Below, piece by piece: positions 1 through 8,112 of a stretch of DNA of 64,000 nt. Made by a program: the position numbers and the translations under genes. The notes under the pieces were generated by a model. The model was not told the origin of the DNA, made no database searches, and saw only the letters and a list, made by a program, of their open reading frames with translations. Source of the stretch: Amycolatopsis sp. DSM 110486 (GTDB taxonomy: Bacteria > Actinomycetota > Actinomycetes > Mycobacteriales > Pseudonocardiaceae); assembly GCF_019468465.1 (NCBI RefSeq), contig NZ_CP080519.1, positions 3,611,001-3,675,000 on the forward strand, in the 5' to 3' direction. Within the stretch, counting starts at the first letter, position 1; each line of letters begins with the position of its first letter.

Positions 1-650
1 CGACGTTGTTCTTCGCGCTCGCCGGCTCGGAGGTCACCGCGAGCGTCGGCAACACCCAGCTCGCCACCGGCATCGGCCGCACGGTGGCGCTGGTGCTGGC
101 CGTGCTCGCCGCGACGTCCGACGCGAGCTGGGGCACGCTGCGGCTCACGTTCCAGGCCGTGCCGACGCGCGTGCCCGCGCTGCTCGCGAAGGGTGCCGTG
201 GTGGTGGTCGTCTGCGCGGTGCTCGGGCTGCTCGCGGGCGTGGGGTCGTGGGGCATCGCGTCGCTGGTCCGCCCGGACGCGGATCTCGCCCTGCACTCGG
301 CGGGCGACTGGCGGCTGGTGCTCGGGCAGACGGTGACGTTCGCGCTCACCGGGCTGCTCGGCGTCGGCGTCGGGCTGCTGCTGCGGAGCACCGCGCTCGC
401 GTTGACGCTCGTGCTCGTGTGGACGCAGCTCGTGGAGGGGCTGGTGCTGCTGATCCCGCGCGTCGGCCCCGACGTCTACCCGTGGCTGCCGTTCTTCGCG
501 GCCGGGCAGTTCGCTGGTGGGGATTTCACGCAAGCGGCGCTCAACGTGACGCCCGCTTTCGGCCCGTGGGGCTACCTCGCGTATTTCGGCGGCATTTGTC
601 TCGCGTTCTACGTCGCCGGCGTGCTCACCGCGAACCGCCGCGACGCCTGA
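1..650 (+). CDS. ABC-2-type permease-like membrane protein, 5' end outside the window
   Basis: About 215 residues of an integral membrane protein are visible; the reading frame is open from base 3, so the true start lies upstream. The sequence alternates hydrophobic helices (about residues 22-38, 60-82, 108-132, 135-150 and 185-208) with short loops. An early segment ATSDASWGTLRLTF, followed by RVPALLAKG, is the kind of cytoplasmic loop seen in ABC-2 permeases that move lipids, drugs or peptides together with a separate ATPase. The C-terminus ends in a short basic tail. The ATPase partner would be expected just upstream. The family call rests on the helix pattern and that loop, so the substrate is unknown. 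Confidence 0.55.
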   Translation, partial: TLFFALAGSEVTASVGNTQLATGIGRTVALVLAVLAATSDASWGTLRLTFQAVPTRVPALLAKGAVVVVVCAVLGLLAGVGSWGIASLVRPDADLALHSAGDWRLVLGQTVTFALTGLLGVGVGLLLRSTALALTLVLVWTQLVEGLVLLIPRVGPDVYPWLPFFAAGQFAGGDFTQAALNVTPAFGPWGYLAYFGGICLAFYVAGVLTANRRDA

Positions 651-670
651 CGAGAGCACATTCGCGTTAA

Positions 671-684
671 TCTGCACGTGCAGA
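671..684. promoter_or_regulatory. Perfect 14-bp palindrome, possible operator
   Basis: TCTGCACGTGCAGA reads the same on both strands. It lies 21 bp after the permease stop and about 140 bp before the next start at 827. It has no T run, so a terminator is unlikely; a dimeric regulator site is more likely. A CATAAT hexamer at 754-759 could be the -10 element of the downstream gene. Confidence 0.35.
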
Positions 685-826
685 ACAGGTGTCCACGAGG
701 CAAACGGATTAAGACCGCGTTAAGTCGTTGTGGCTTCTCTCACAGGGAGCGGACATAATGGCAAAGTCACCAGGATATTCGAGATCAAGAGCGTGCTCGT
801 CCGTCTCAGCTCCCCGGAGGTGAACC

Positions 827-1501
827 TTGACGGTGGACGCTGGTCAGGGGCTCATGAGTCCCATTCCCACAGCCCGCAGCGAAGCGGCACCACAAAGTCA
901 CAGCGAAGCGGCACCACAAAATCACGGCGAAGCGACACTTCGAAGTGACCGTGAAGCCGCACCCCAAAGTCACCGCGCAGCGCCGCGCCAACCCCGGCTC
1001 GAGCCGATGCTGGACCTCGAATGGTCGCAGGCGATCGAGCTGCCGCGGTTCGCGCAGCCCGCGATGAAACCCGGCGACCTGCGCCAGGCGTGGGTGCACC
1101 GCGCGGCCGAAGACCTCGTGCTCGCCCTCTACCGCAGGGCCAGCGGCATGCAGGGCCCGCTGCCCGCGCCGTGGTGGCTGCGCGCCGTCGCAAGCGGCCG
1201 GCTCGAGTCCCGTGAGCTGGGGTTCCGCATCGAAGACCGCATCCAGCAGCTGCTTTCCCGCCGCTCCGGCTGGGAGTTCGTGCCCTGGGCCGCCGACGGC
1301 GAATCGGGCTACTGGGAGTTCATGCCGTCCGAGCGCGGGAAGTCCGGGCACTCCGTCCCGACGACCGTGCTGAACACCGATCGCCACCCCGGCTGGATCG
1401 ACGTGCTGCCGGCCCACACGGGCACGACGCCGCACCCGATCGCTGTGTCCGGGCTCGCCGGACTGCGCTCCCGGCTCGGGGAGTTCGAAGCCGTCCGCTG
1501 A
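827..1501 (+). CDS. Hypothetical protein with an N-terminal octapeptide repeat
   Basis: 224 residues, not recognised. TTG was chosen as start because GGAGG at 816-820 sits 6 nt before it. Residues about 18-50 are four copies of an eight-residue unit like SEAAPQSH, encoded by four 24-bp tandem repeats. From about residue 60 the protein is non-repetitive and looks folded: a helical part (HRAAEDLVLALYRRASG, PAPWWLRAVASGRLESRELGFRI) followed by a W/Y-rich part (GWEFVPWAADGES, GYWEFMP). There is no signal peptide or membrane helix. It stands alone between a permease and trmB on the same strand. The repeat module may be a flexible tail that varies in length between strains. Confidence 0.7.
   Translation: MTVDAGQGLMSPIPTARSEAAPQSHSEAAPQNHGEATLRSDREAAPQSHRAAPRQPRLEPMLDLEWSQAIELPRFAQPAMKPGDLRQAWVHRAAEDLVLALYRRASGMQGPLPAPWWLRAVASGRLESRELGFRIEDRIQQLLSRRSGWEFVPWAADGESGYWEFMPSERGKSGHSVPTTVLNTDRHPGWIDVLPAHTGTTPHPIAVSGLAGLRSRLGEFEAVR
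881..976 (+). repeat. Four tandem 24-bp repeats inside the 827-1501 gene
   Basis: Copies run 881-904, 905-928, 929-952 and 953-976. The first two differ at only two positions; the third is the most diverged. The period is a multiple of three, so changes in copy number would keep the frame open. Confidence 0.85.
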
Positions 1502-1550
1502 CCCGCCCGGCCGTGCCGACGGATACTGATCCGACCACAGTCACGGCCGA

Positions 1551-2330
1551 ATGGCTTCGTTGCAACGGTTACGTGCCGCGTGGGGGTCGGCCTACTTTTG
1601 GCCGGATCAGTATCGTGTCCGGGTGGAGAACGAGGACCAGCCCCGGCTGCGCAGCGTGGTCAGCTTTGTCAACCGCGGCGGCCGGATGACCGTCGGCCAG
1701 CAGCGTGCCTGGAACGAACACTGGCCGCGGCTGGGCCGCACGGTCGCCGACCTGCCGGCCGGACCGGTCGACTTCGCCGAGTGGTTCGGCCGAGAGGCGC
1801 CGGTGATGCTGGAGATCGGCTCCGGCATGGGCGAGACGACGTCGCAGCTGGCGGCCGCTGCGCCCGAGCTCAACTACGTGGCCGCCGAGGTCTACGACCC
1901 GGGCCTGGGCCAGCTGATGCTGCGCGCGGAGAAGCTCGGCGTCGAGAACCTGCGGCTGATGCACGGCGACGCGGTGGTGCTGCTGACCGAGCACGTCGAG
2001 CCCGGCGCGCTCGCCGGCGTGCGGCTGTACTTCCCGGACCCGTGGCCGAAGAAGCGCCACCACAAGCGCCGGATCGTGCAGCCGGATTTCGTGGCTCTCG
2101 TCGCGTCGCGCCTCGCGCAGGGCGGCACGTTCCACCTCGCCACCGACTGGGAGCACTACGCCGAGCAGATGCTGGAAGTGTGTTCAGCCGAGCCCGCATT
2201 GCGCAACCGCTACGCGGACGAACCGGGTGGCTGGGCGCCGAGGCCCGAATGGCGGCCGCGGACGAAGTTCGAACAGCGCGCCGACGTCGAAGGCCGCGTG
2301 TCACACGACCTCATTTTCGAGAAACGCTGA
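1551..2330 (+). CDS. trmB: tRNA (guanine-N7-)-methyltransferase
   Basis: 259 residues. TrmB methylates G46 in the variable loop of tRNAs using S-adenosylmethionine. The Rossmann glycine loop LEIGSGMGETT lies near residues 85-95. The family-specific FPDPWPKKRHHKRR lies near 161-174, and the C-terminal RPRTKFEQRA (about 237-246) carries the tRNA-contacting TKFE motif. The first 45 residues (up to NRGGRMT) are the usual variable N-terminal extension, so a later start is possible; no strong Shine-Dalgarno decides it. The gene is monocistronic and ends in a strong terminator. Confidence 0.93.
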   Translation: MASLQRLRAAWGSAYFWPDQYRVRVENEDQPRLRSVVSFVNRGGRMTVGQQRAWNEHWPRLGRTVADLPAGPVDFAEWFGREAPVMLEIGSGMGETTSQLAAAAPELNYVAAEVYDPGLGQLMLRAEKLGVENLRLMHGDAVVLLTEHVEPGALAGVRLYFPDPWPKKRHHKRRIVQPDFVALVASRLAQGGTFHLATDWEHYAEQMLEVCSAEPALRNRYADEPGGWAPRPEWRPRTKFEQRADVEGRVSHDLIFEKR

Positions 2331-2354
2331 CGAATTGTCTTAAGAAAGATGGTG

Positions 2355-2400
2355 AAAAAGGGCCGCTGCCGGGTTCCCATCCCCGGCAGCGGCCCTTTTT
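2355..2400 (+). terminator. Rho-independent terminator of trmB
   Basis: A perfect 19-bp stem (2355-2373 pairing with 2382-2400) has an 8-nt loop. An A run on the left and a T run on the right allow it to work in both directions, serving trmB and the convergent permease gene. Confidence 0.92.
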
Positions 2401-2454
2401 CTCCCCTTTTTCACCCCCGGCGTCCGCCCAACCCCGCGAAGGGCGGACCGCCCG

Positions 2455-4716
2455 CTACTCGTCGGCCAGCGGCTCCGCCTGCACGCGCCGCAGGGCGGGC
2501 GTGCAGATCGAGGCTCCGAGCAGCGCCACCCCGACGCCGAGCACGACCGGAGCGAAGATCCACGGGCTGAACACGACGGAGCCTTCGTCGGCGGTGCTGA
2601 ACAGCCCGATCCCGACGAGGATGCCGACCACGCCGGCGCCGATCGTCGCGACCAGCGCGGGCAGCGCCGTCTCCATCCGCAGCGCCCTCGACAGCACCTT
2701 CACCGGTGTCCCGGCCGCCATCAGGGCCCCGAACGTCCGGCGCCGGTCCATGATCGAGCCGGCCGTGGCGACGGCCGCGCTGCAGCCGGCGAGGATGCCG
2801 GCGGCCACCAGGCCGATCACGGTCACCCGGCGCAGGTCCGACAGCTGCGTCTGCTGGTCGTAGAGGTACTGGTCGCGGCTGCCGACCTCCGCGCCCGTCG
2901 CGGCCGAGGCCAGTGCGGTGCGGACGATCTCGCGGTCGGCGTCCGTCGTCGGGGCGATCACCGTGGCCGCGCCGAGCTTCACACCCGCCGGCAGCGCCGA
3001 CGGGTCGAGCAGGTAGGAACTGCTCACGTCGTCGCCCATCTTGAACGTCCCGACCGGCACGGAGCCGAGCGGCTGCCCCGGGTCAGTGGGCTCCGGGTCG
3101 CCGACCACGTGGTACTCGGCGGCGTTCAGCTCGTACGGCGCGTACAGCCCGACGCCGGGCTTGCAGTCGGCCGCGGTAATCCCGAGCCGCGTCAGCCGGG
3201 CCGCGTCGGCGCACGACATCACGAGTGCCCGCTGGTACGACCGCTGTTCGCCCGTGCCCTGCACCAGATAGACCTGGCCCACGGCGATCGCGCGTTCCTG
3301 CTGGCCGTAGCGGGCCAGCGCGGAGTTGGCGTGGTCCACGACGGCCGCGGCCTTGTCCGGGCTGCTGTCGGCGTAGAGCACCGAGTCGGCGTACGTCCGC
3401 CCGCCACCGGCGAGCGACTCGAACGACGGCAGCAGCGTGAGCGCCATCGAGCCGGTGAACACCGCGAGCACGATGCCCGCCGTGGCGCGGTAGGCGCCCT
3501 TCGGGTCGTCGCGCAGCCGGCGTCCGGCCAGCAGCGCCGACGGCCCCCGCCACCCCCGCACGAAGGTGCCGCCGACCGCCGAGGTCACCCACGGACCGAC
3601 CACGATCGCCGACGCGACCAGCAAGAACAGGCCGACCAGCACCATGGTGGGCCCGCCGTCACCGGTGCTGGACACCGCGTAGAGGAAGAACAGGCCCGCC
3701 ACCGGCAGGACGAGCAGCCGCCACCAGCGCAGCGGCTTCACGCTGTGGCCGCCGGTCGCGAAGAGCGGGTTGCGCAGCACGCGCCGCAGGCCGAGCACGC
3801 CGGCCAGCACCACCAGCGCCGGGATGGCGATCACGATGAAGACCGCGAGCGCGGTCGGCAGCGTGAAGTCCGTGGCCAGCCAGGTGCCGCCACCCCATGG
3901 GACGAACGTCGCCAGACCGTGCAAAGCGGGACTGAGAGCCAGGCCGAGCAGGGCCCCGACGCCCGCGGACAGGATCGTTTCCCCGGCAACCATGGACGTG
4001 ACCTGCCCCGGCGTGGCACCCGCCAGGCGGATCGCGGCGAGCCGGCGTTCGCGCCGGGCCGCGGTGAGCCGCGCCGACGACGCGACGAGCACCAGGCTCG
4101 GCACCAGCAGCACGATGATGCCGACCCACGCCAGCAGCGTCAGGAGCGGATCCGCCTTCGCCTGCTGGTCAGGGAACGCGCTCACCGGCTGCGCGACGGC
4201 CTCCGTCGCGCGTTCGGCCTCCGTCGCGCTGAGCTCCTGCTCGCTGTGGCCGACGAGCGCCACGAGCTGTTCCGGGTACTTCAGCGCCTGGTCGCCGAGC
4301 GCGGCGACGGGCTTGCCGAACCGGTCGCCGAGCTGGTTGGCCGGCGTGTTGTTCAGCAGGCGGCCCAACGCGGGCGACACGAGCGTCTCACCCGGCCCGG
4401 GCAGCTTCGAAATCCCCGCCGGCAGCTTCAGCCCGGCCGTGTTGCCGGTGACCGCGACGTCGACGCGGGTGATCTCCTGGCCGTGGAAGTAGTCCTTGGC
4501 CCCGCTGACGAGCATGACCGGCGTGCCACTGGTGTCGAAGTTGTAGTACGACTGCCAGATGCCGCGCTGTTCGCGGACCTGCGTCGCGAAGGGCAGTGAC
4601 GCGAGCAGCAGCACGAGCCCGGTCGCGACCGCGACGCCGACCGCGGTGAGGATCGCCGAGGTGCGGGTCCGCCGGTCGACACGGAGCACGCGCAGGGCGA
4701 GCTGGAGCGAGTTCAT
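2455..4716 (-). CDS. FtsX/MacB-type ABC transporter permease
   Basis: 753 residues. The N-terminus (MNSLQLALRVLRVDRRTRTS) and first membrane helix are typical of FtsX-like permeases. A periplasmic-side domain follows (about 45-200), then a helix bundle with RRERRLAAIRLAGATPGQV (about 225-243), the cytoplasmic coupling segment. A second set repeats this order, with RRTFGALMAAGTPVK (about 675-690) as the second coupling segment. This is the doubled layout of large single-chain permeases of the LolC/E-MacB class, which act on outer-leaflet lipids or peptides rather than classical import. The start ATG overlaps the stop of the ATPase gene by 4 bp, so the two are translationally coupled. The substrate is unknown; NarL-type regulators next door often control such exporters. 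Confidence 0.85.
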   Translation of the reverse strand: MNSLQLALRVLRVDRRTRTSAILTAVGVAVATGLVLLLASLPFATQVREQRGIWQSYYNFDTSGTPVMLVSGAKDYFHGQEITRVDVAVTGNTAGLKLPAGISKLPGPGETLVSPALGRLLNNTPANQLGDRFGKPVAALGDQALKYPEQLVALVGHSEQELSATEAERATEAVAQPVSAFPDQQAKADPLLTLLAWVGIIVLLVPSLVLVASSARLTAARRERRLAAIRLAGATPGQVTSMVAGETILSAGVGALLGLALSPALHGLATFVPWGGGTWLATDFTLPTALAVFIVIAIPALVVLAGVLGLRRVLRNPLFATGGHSVKPLRWWRLLVLPVAGLFFLYAVSSTGDGGPTMVLVGLFLLVASAIVVGPWVTSAVGGTFVRGWRGPSALLAGRRLRDDPKGAYRATAGIVLAVFTGSMALTLLPSFESLAGGGRTYADSVLYADSSPDKAAAVVDHANSALARYGQQERAIAVGQVYLVQGTGEQRSYQRALVMSCADAARLTRLGITAADCKPGVGLYAPYELNAAEYHVVGDPEPTDPGQPLGSVPVGTFKMGDDVSSSYLLDPSALPAGVKLGAATVIAPTTDADREIVRTALASAATGAEVGSRDQYLYDQQTQLSDLRRVTVIGLVAAGILAGCSAAVATAGSIMDRRRTFGALMAAGTPVKVLSRALRMETALPALVATIGAGVVGILVGIGLFSTADEGSVVFSPWIFAPVVLGVGVALLGASICTPALRRVQAEPLADE

Positions 4717-5423
4717 ACCGCCAACCTCTTTTGCTCAGACGCTGCCGCGATCAAGCCGTCGCGGATGGCCACGGTCTTGGGCATCGACTCGGCGAGCTCG
4801 CGGTCGTGGGTCACGACGATCACGGCGGCGCCGGACTCCTGCGCGGCACCGAGCAGCGCCTGCATAGTCTCGCGGCCGGTGCGCGTGTCGAGGGCGCCGG
4901 TGGGCTCGTCGGCGAAGATCACCTTCGGCCGGTGCGTGAGCGCCCGGGCGATGGCCACGCGCTGCGCCTCACCGCCGGACAGCTCACCCGGGCGGCGCGT
5001 TTCCTTGCCGGCGAGGCCGAGGCGCGCCAGCCACTCGCGGCCCGCGGCGACCGACTCGCGCCGGGCCTTGCCCGCGAGCAGCGACGGCAGCGCCACGTTC
5101 TCCTCGGCGGTCAGCTCGGACACGAGCATCCCGGACTGGAAGACGAACCCGAACTCCGTGCGCCGCAGCTCGCTGCGCTTCTTCTCGTTCAGGTTGTCGA
5201 TGCGCCGGCCCATGAGGTGGATCTCGCCGCCGTCGGCGCGCAGGATGCCGGCCAGCACGTGCAGCAGCGACGTCTTGCCCGACCCGGATGGGCCCACGAT
5301 GGCCACCGCGTCCCCGGGCTGGATGTCGATGTCGATACCGGCCAGCGCGTATTGCCCGCCGTACCGCTTCACCAGCCCCCGCCCCGACAGCACCGGGCCG
5401 GAAGTCCACTGTGGATTGCTCAT
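4713..5423 (-). CDS. ABC transporter ATP-binding protein, MacB/LolD type
   Basis: 236 residues. Walker A GPSGSGKT is at residues 44-51, the Q-loop is in VFQSGM, the signature is LSGGEAQRVAIARAL, Walker B is VIFADEPTGALD, and the switch His is in VVTHDRE. ADEPTGALD is characteristic of the LolD/MacB/FtsE subgroup that pairs with FtsX-like permeases, which fits its 4-bp overlap with the permease gene. The ATPase is the promoter-proximal gene of this two-gene operon. It is transcribed away from a histidine kinase gene, and the 179-bp spacer holds a perfect 20-bp palindrome. Confidence 0.93.
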   Translation of the reverse strand: MSNPQWTSGPVLSGRGLVKRYGGQYALAGIDIDIQPGDAVAIVGPSGSGKTSLLHVLAGILRADGGEIHLMGRRIDNLNEKKRSELRRTEFGFVFQSGMLVSELTAEENVALPSLLAGKARRESVAAGREWLARLGLAGKETRRPGELSGGEAQRVAIARALTHRPKVIFADEPTGALDTRTGRETMQALLGAAQESGAAVIVVTHDRELAESMPKTVAIRDGLIAAASEQKRLAV

Positions 5424-5526
5424 CCGGGGGTCTCTCCCTCATTGGTCTGCGACTTCGTTGGGAACCACCTTCACGGATCGGGGCGGGTGTCCACTTCGGG
5501 CAGACGGCCAGTCCGACGATCACCGG

Positions 5527-5546
5527 CATCGGCCGATCGGCCGATG
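5527..5546. promoter_or_regulatory. 20-bp perfect palindrome between exporter operon and two-component operon
   Basis: CATCGGCCGATCGGCCGATG is identical to its reverse complement. It lies between the ATPase start (5423) and the kinase start (5603). It is a candidate binding site for the response regulator encoded at 7399-8052, which could then control both directions. Confidence 0.5.
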
Positions 5547-5602
5547 CGGCTCGAACCACCTGGCCAAGGTGCGCTCGGCCCGCGATCCTCTACCGTTCGG
5601 TT

Positions 5603-7402
5603 GTGTCCCAAGCTCCGCCGTCCTCGTCCTTTTCCGCACGCGTGACCGAGCTCGTGCGCCGCCTCGGCATGCCCGTGGTGGTGCTGCTCGCGGCGCTGCT
5701 GTTCGACCTCGTGTTCGTGACCGACGCGGCCCTGGACGACCACGGCCCCAAGTTCGTCGACTTCGCCTTGTTCCCCGGCATCTTCGCGATGGTGGGGTGC
5801 GCGATCTGGGCTCGCCGGCGCGCGGCGGTGGCGGCGATGGTCGCGGCCTTCGCGCTCGCGTTCTTCACGATCTTCCAGCGCTACCTGCACACGCCGGCGT
5901 ATTCGAGCGTGCTCGCGAACCTCTCGATCACCGACGTGGTGGCGGGCACGGAGATGGTCTACTACCTCGCGCGCCGGGCCCGCCCCGGCGTCGCGTTCGC
6001 GGCGATCTCGTCGCTCGTGGTGGGCGCGCTGATCGCGGTGTTCGGGCGCTACAGCTACGGCGACGTCGCGTCCTCCTCGATCGTGTCCGCGATGCTGTTC
6101 GGCGCCACCCTGCTCACGGCGGCAGTCGTGATCGGGGTGGCGGGCCGCACGCAGTCGGACGGGCCCCGCGAAGTGCGCGAGCAGCGGCTGCGCAAGCTGC
6201 GCCGCGTCAACGCGCTGGCGATGGGGCAGTGGCCGCTGATCGTCGCGCTCGCGATCACGCTGCTGTTCGAGTTCGGCTTCACCTACGACGGCGGGGCGTC
6301 GGGCTTCCCGGTACTGTTCTGCTCTATCGGCGCCGCGGTGGTGGCGGTGCTTTCGCCCCGGCGGCCGGGCGACGCGATGCTCGGCGTGGCCGGGTTGATG
6401 CTGCTGTCCGCGCTGGTGATCCCCTTCCTGAAGCTGGGCTACGACTACCAGCTGGCAGGCGGGATCCCGCCGGCGCAGATGGTGGCCGGGATCGGCGTGG
6501 TGGTGAACCTGGTCCGCGCCGTGCCGCTGGTGAAGGCGTGGCCGCGCATCGCCGTGCTGTCGGCCGTGGTGGGCGTCGGGACCATCCTCAACACGCGCCA
6601 GTCGAGCTTCTCCCCGCTCACCGATCCGCAGGAGATCGGCTCGTTCGCGGTGGGCGCGGGCCTGGTGCTGGGCATCGCCATCGCGGTCGGCATGTTCCTG
6701 CGTTCACGCGATTCCGAGCGCACCCAGGTGATGAAGGCCGCGGTCACCGACGCCCAGACCACTGAGCGGATGGCACTCGCGCGCGAGCTGCACGACGTGG
6801 TGGCCCACCACGTCACCGGCATCGTGGTGCAGGCCCAGGCCGCGCGGATGATGGGCGAGAAGAACCCGCAGCTCGCGCTCGAAGCCATGGGCCGCATCGA
6901 GGACGCGGGCACGGAAGCGCTCGCGGCGATGCGCCGGCTCGTGCGCAGCATGCGCGGCGACGCGCCCGCCGGCGCGAGTGACCTGAGCGAGCAAGCCACC
7001 ACCGATCTGGACGCCGACCTGCGCAAACTCGTCGACGGCGCCAACCACGGCATCAAGACCACGCTGATGCTGGACCTGCCGCCGAACCTGCCGCACGAGG
7101 TCGGGCGGTCGGCGCTGCGGCTGGTGCAGGAGTCGCTCACCAACGTCGGCAAGCACGCCGCCGACGCCACGGAAGCGCTGGTCCACGCCGAGGTCACCGG
7201 TCGCGAGCTGCACCTGTCGGTGCGCGACGACGGCCGGGAGAAGGCTCACCGACCGGCCGGTGGGTCGGGCGGCTACGGTCTGGTCGGCATGCGCGAGCGC
7301 GTCGCCCTGCTGCACGGCCGGATCACGGCCGGGCGCGGGCCCGACGGCGGCTGGCGCGTGGAAGCTTGGCTGCCACTCGAGGCGAACGGGGATGACGGGT
7401 GA
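5603..7402 (+). CDS. Sensor histidine kinase, HisKA_3 (NarL-partner) family
   Basis: 599 residues. GTG 5603 was chosen because TACCGT (5591-5596) sits 6 nt upstream, the leaderless arrangement, and no Shine-Dalgarno is present. The first 370 residues hold about ten membrane helices in two blocks, an unusually large integral sensor. The dimerisation box is ARELHDVVAHHVTG, with the phosphoacceptor His at residue 397. The ATPase domain has an N-box in RLVQESLTNVGKHA and a G-box in GGYGLVGMRERVALLHG. The regulator gene overlaps it by 4 bp. The divergent ABC exporter and the palindrome between them suggest an envelope-stress or antibiotic-sensing module; the signal cannot be read from the sequence. 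Confidence 0.9.
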   Translation: MSQAPPSSSFSARVTELVRRLGMPVVVLLAALLFDLVFVTDAALDDHGPKFVDFALFPGIFAMVGCAIWARRRAAVAAMVAAFALAFFTIFQRYLHTPAYSSVLANLSITDVVAGTEMVYYLARRARPGVAFAAISSLVVGALIAVFGRYSYGDVASSSIVSAMLFGATLLTAAVVIGVAGRTQSDGPREVREQRLRKLRRVNALAMGQWPLIVALAITLLFEFGFTYDGGASGFPVLFCSIGAAVVAVLSPRRPGDAMLGVAGLMLLSALVIPFLKLGYDYQLAGGIPPAQMVAGIGVVVNLVRAVPLVKAWPRIAVLSAVVGVGTILNTRQSSFSPLTDPQEIGSFAVGAGLVLGIAIAVGMFLRSRDSERTQVMKAAVTDAQTTERMALARELHDVVAHHVTGIVVQAQAARMMGEKNPQLALEAMGRIEDAGTEALAAMRRLVRSMRGDAPAGASDLSEQATTDLDADLRKLVDGANHGIKTTLMLDLPPNLPHEVGRSALRLVQESLTNVGKHAADATEALVHAEVTGRELHLSVRDDGREKAHRPAGGSGGYGLVGMRERVALLHGRITAGRGPDGGWRVEAWLPLEANGDDG

Positions 7403-8052
7403 TCCGGGTACTGATCGCGGACGACCAGGAGATGGTGCGGATGGGCTTCCGCATGATCCTGGACGCGCAGGACGACATCGAGGTGGTGGCCGACGTCGCC
7501 GACGGCGTCTCGGCCGTCACCAAGGCGCGGGAGCTGCGCCCTGACGTCTGCCTGCTCGACATCCGCATGCCGGGCCTCGACGGCCTCGAGGTCACGCGGC
7601 AGCTTGCCGGCCCGGAGGTCACCGACCCGCTGAAGGTCGTGGTCGTGACCACGTTCGACCTCGACGAGTACGTGCACACCGCGCTGCGCAACGGCGCCAG
7701 CGGCTTCCTGCTCAAGGACGCCGGCCCGGCGCTGCTGATCGAGGCCATCCGCGCGGCCGAACGCGGCGACGCGCTCGTGTCGCCGCAGATCACCGTGCGG
7801 CTGCTCAAGCACTTCGACAGCGCCAACGGGCACAAGCGCGACGTGCCCCCGCCGTCCGAACCGCTCACCGCGCGTGAGCTCGACGTGGTGAAGGCCACCG
7901 CTCGCGGTCTGACGAACACGGAGATCGGCGCGGAGCTGTACTTGTCGCTGTCGACGGTGAAGACGCACCTGGCTTCGGTGCAGGGCAAGGTCGGAGCGCG
8001 CAACCGGGTGGAGATCGCCGCGTGGGCTTGGCGCAGCGGGGTTGTGGACTGA
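7399..8052 (+). CDS. NarL/FixJ-family response regulator
   Basis: 217 residues. The receiver domain starts IRVLIADDQEMVRMGF; the acidic pocket is D9-D10, the phosphorylated residue is D54 (LLDIRMPGLDG), and the switch Lys is in FLLKDAGP. The C-terminal LuxR-type helix-turn-helix is ARGLTNTEIGAELYLSLSTV, near residues 168-190. The GTG start lies in the kinase gene's last codons (GTGA overlap), so the two proteins are made together. The likely target is the divergent exporter promoter. Confidence 0.94.
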   Translation: MIRVLIADDQEMVRMGFRMILDAQDDIEVVADVADGVSAVTKARELRPDVCLLDIRMPGLDGLEVTRQLAGPEVTDPLKVVVVTTFDLDEYVHTALRNGASGFLLKDAGPALLIEAIRAAERGDALVSPQITVRLLKHFDSANGHKRDVPPPSEPLTARELDVVKATARGLTNTEIGAELYLSLSTVKTHLASVQGKVGARNRVEIAAWAWRSGVVD

Positions 8053-8066
8053 GTTTCTCGCGACGG

Positions 8067-8102
8067 AAAACGGGGGCCGGCTGGTGAGCCGGCCCCCGTT
8101 TT
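8067..8102. terminator. Bidirectional terminator between regulator and CHRD gene
   Basis: A perfect 16-bp stem (8067-8082 with 8087-8102) with loop GGTG. The A tract on the left and T tract on the right serve two convergent genes. Confidence 0.9.
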
Positions 8103-8112
8103 TCATGCTGGA

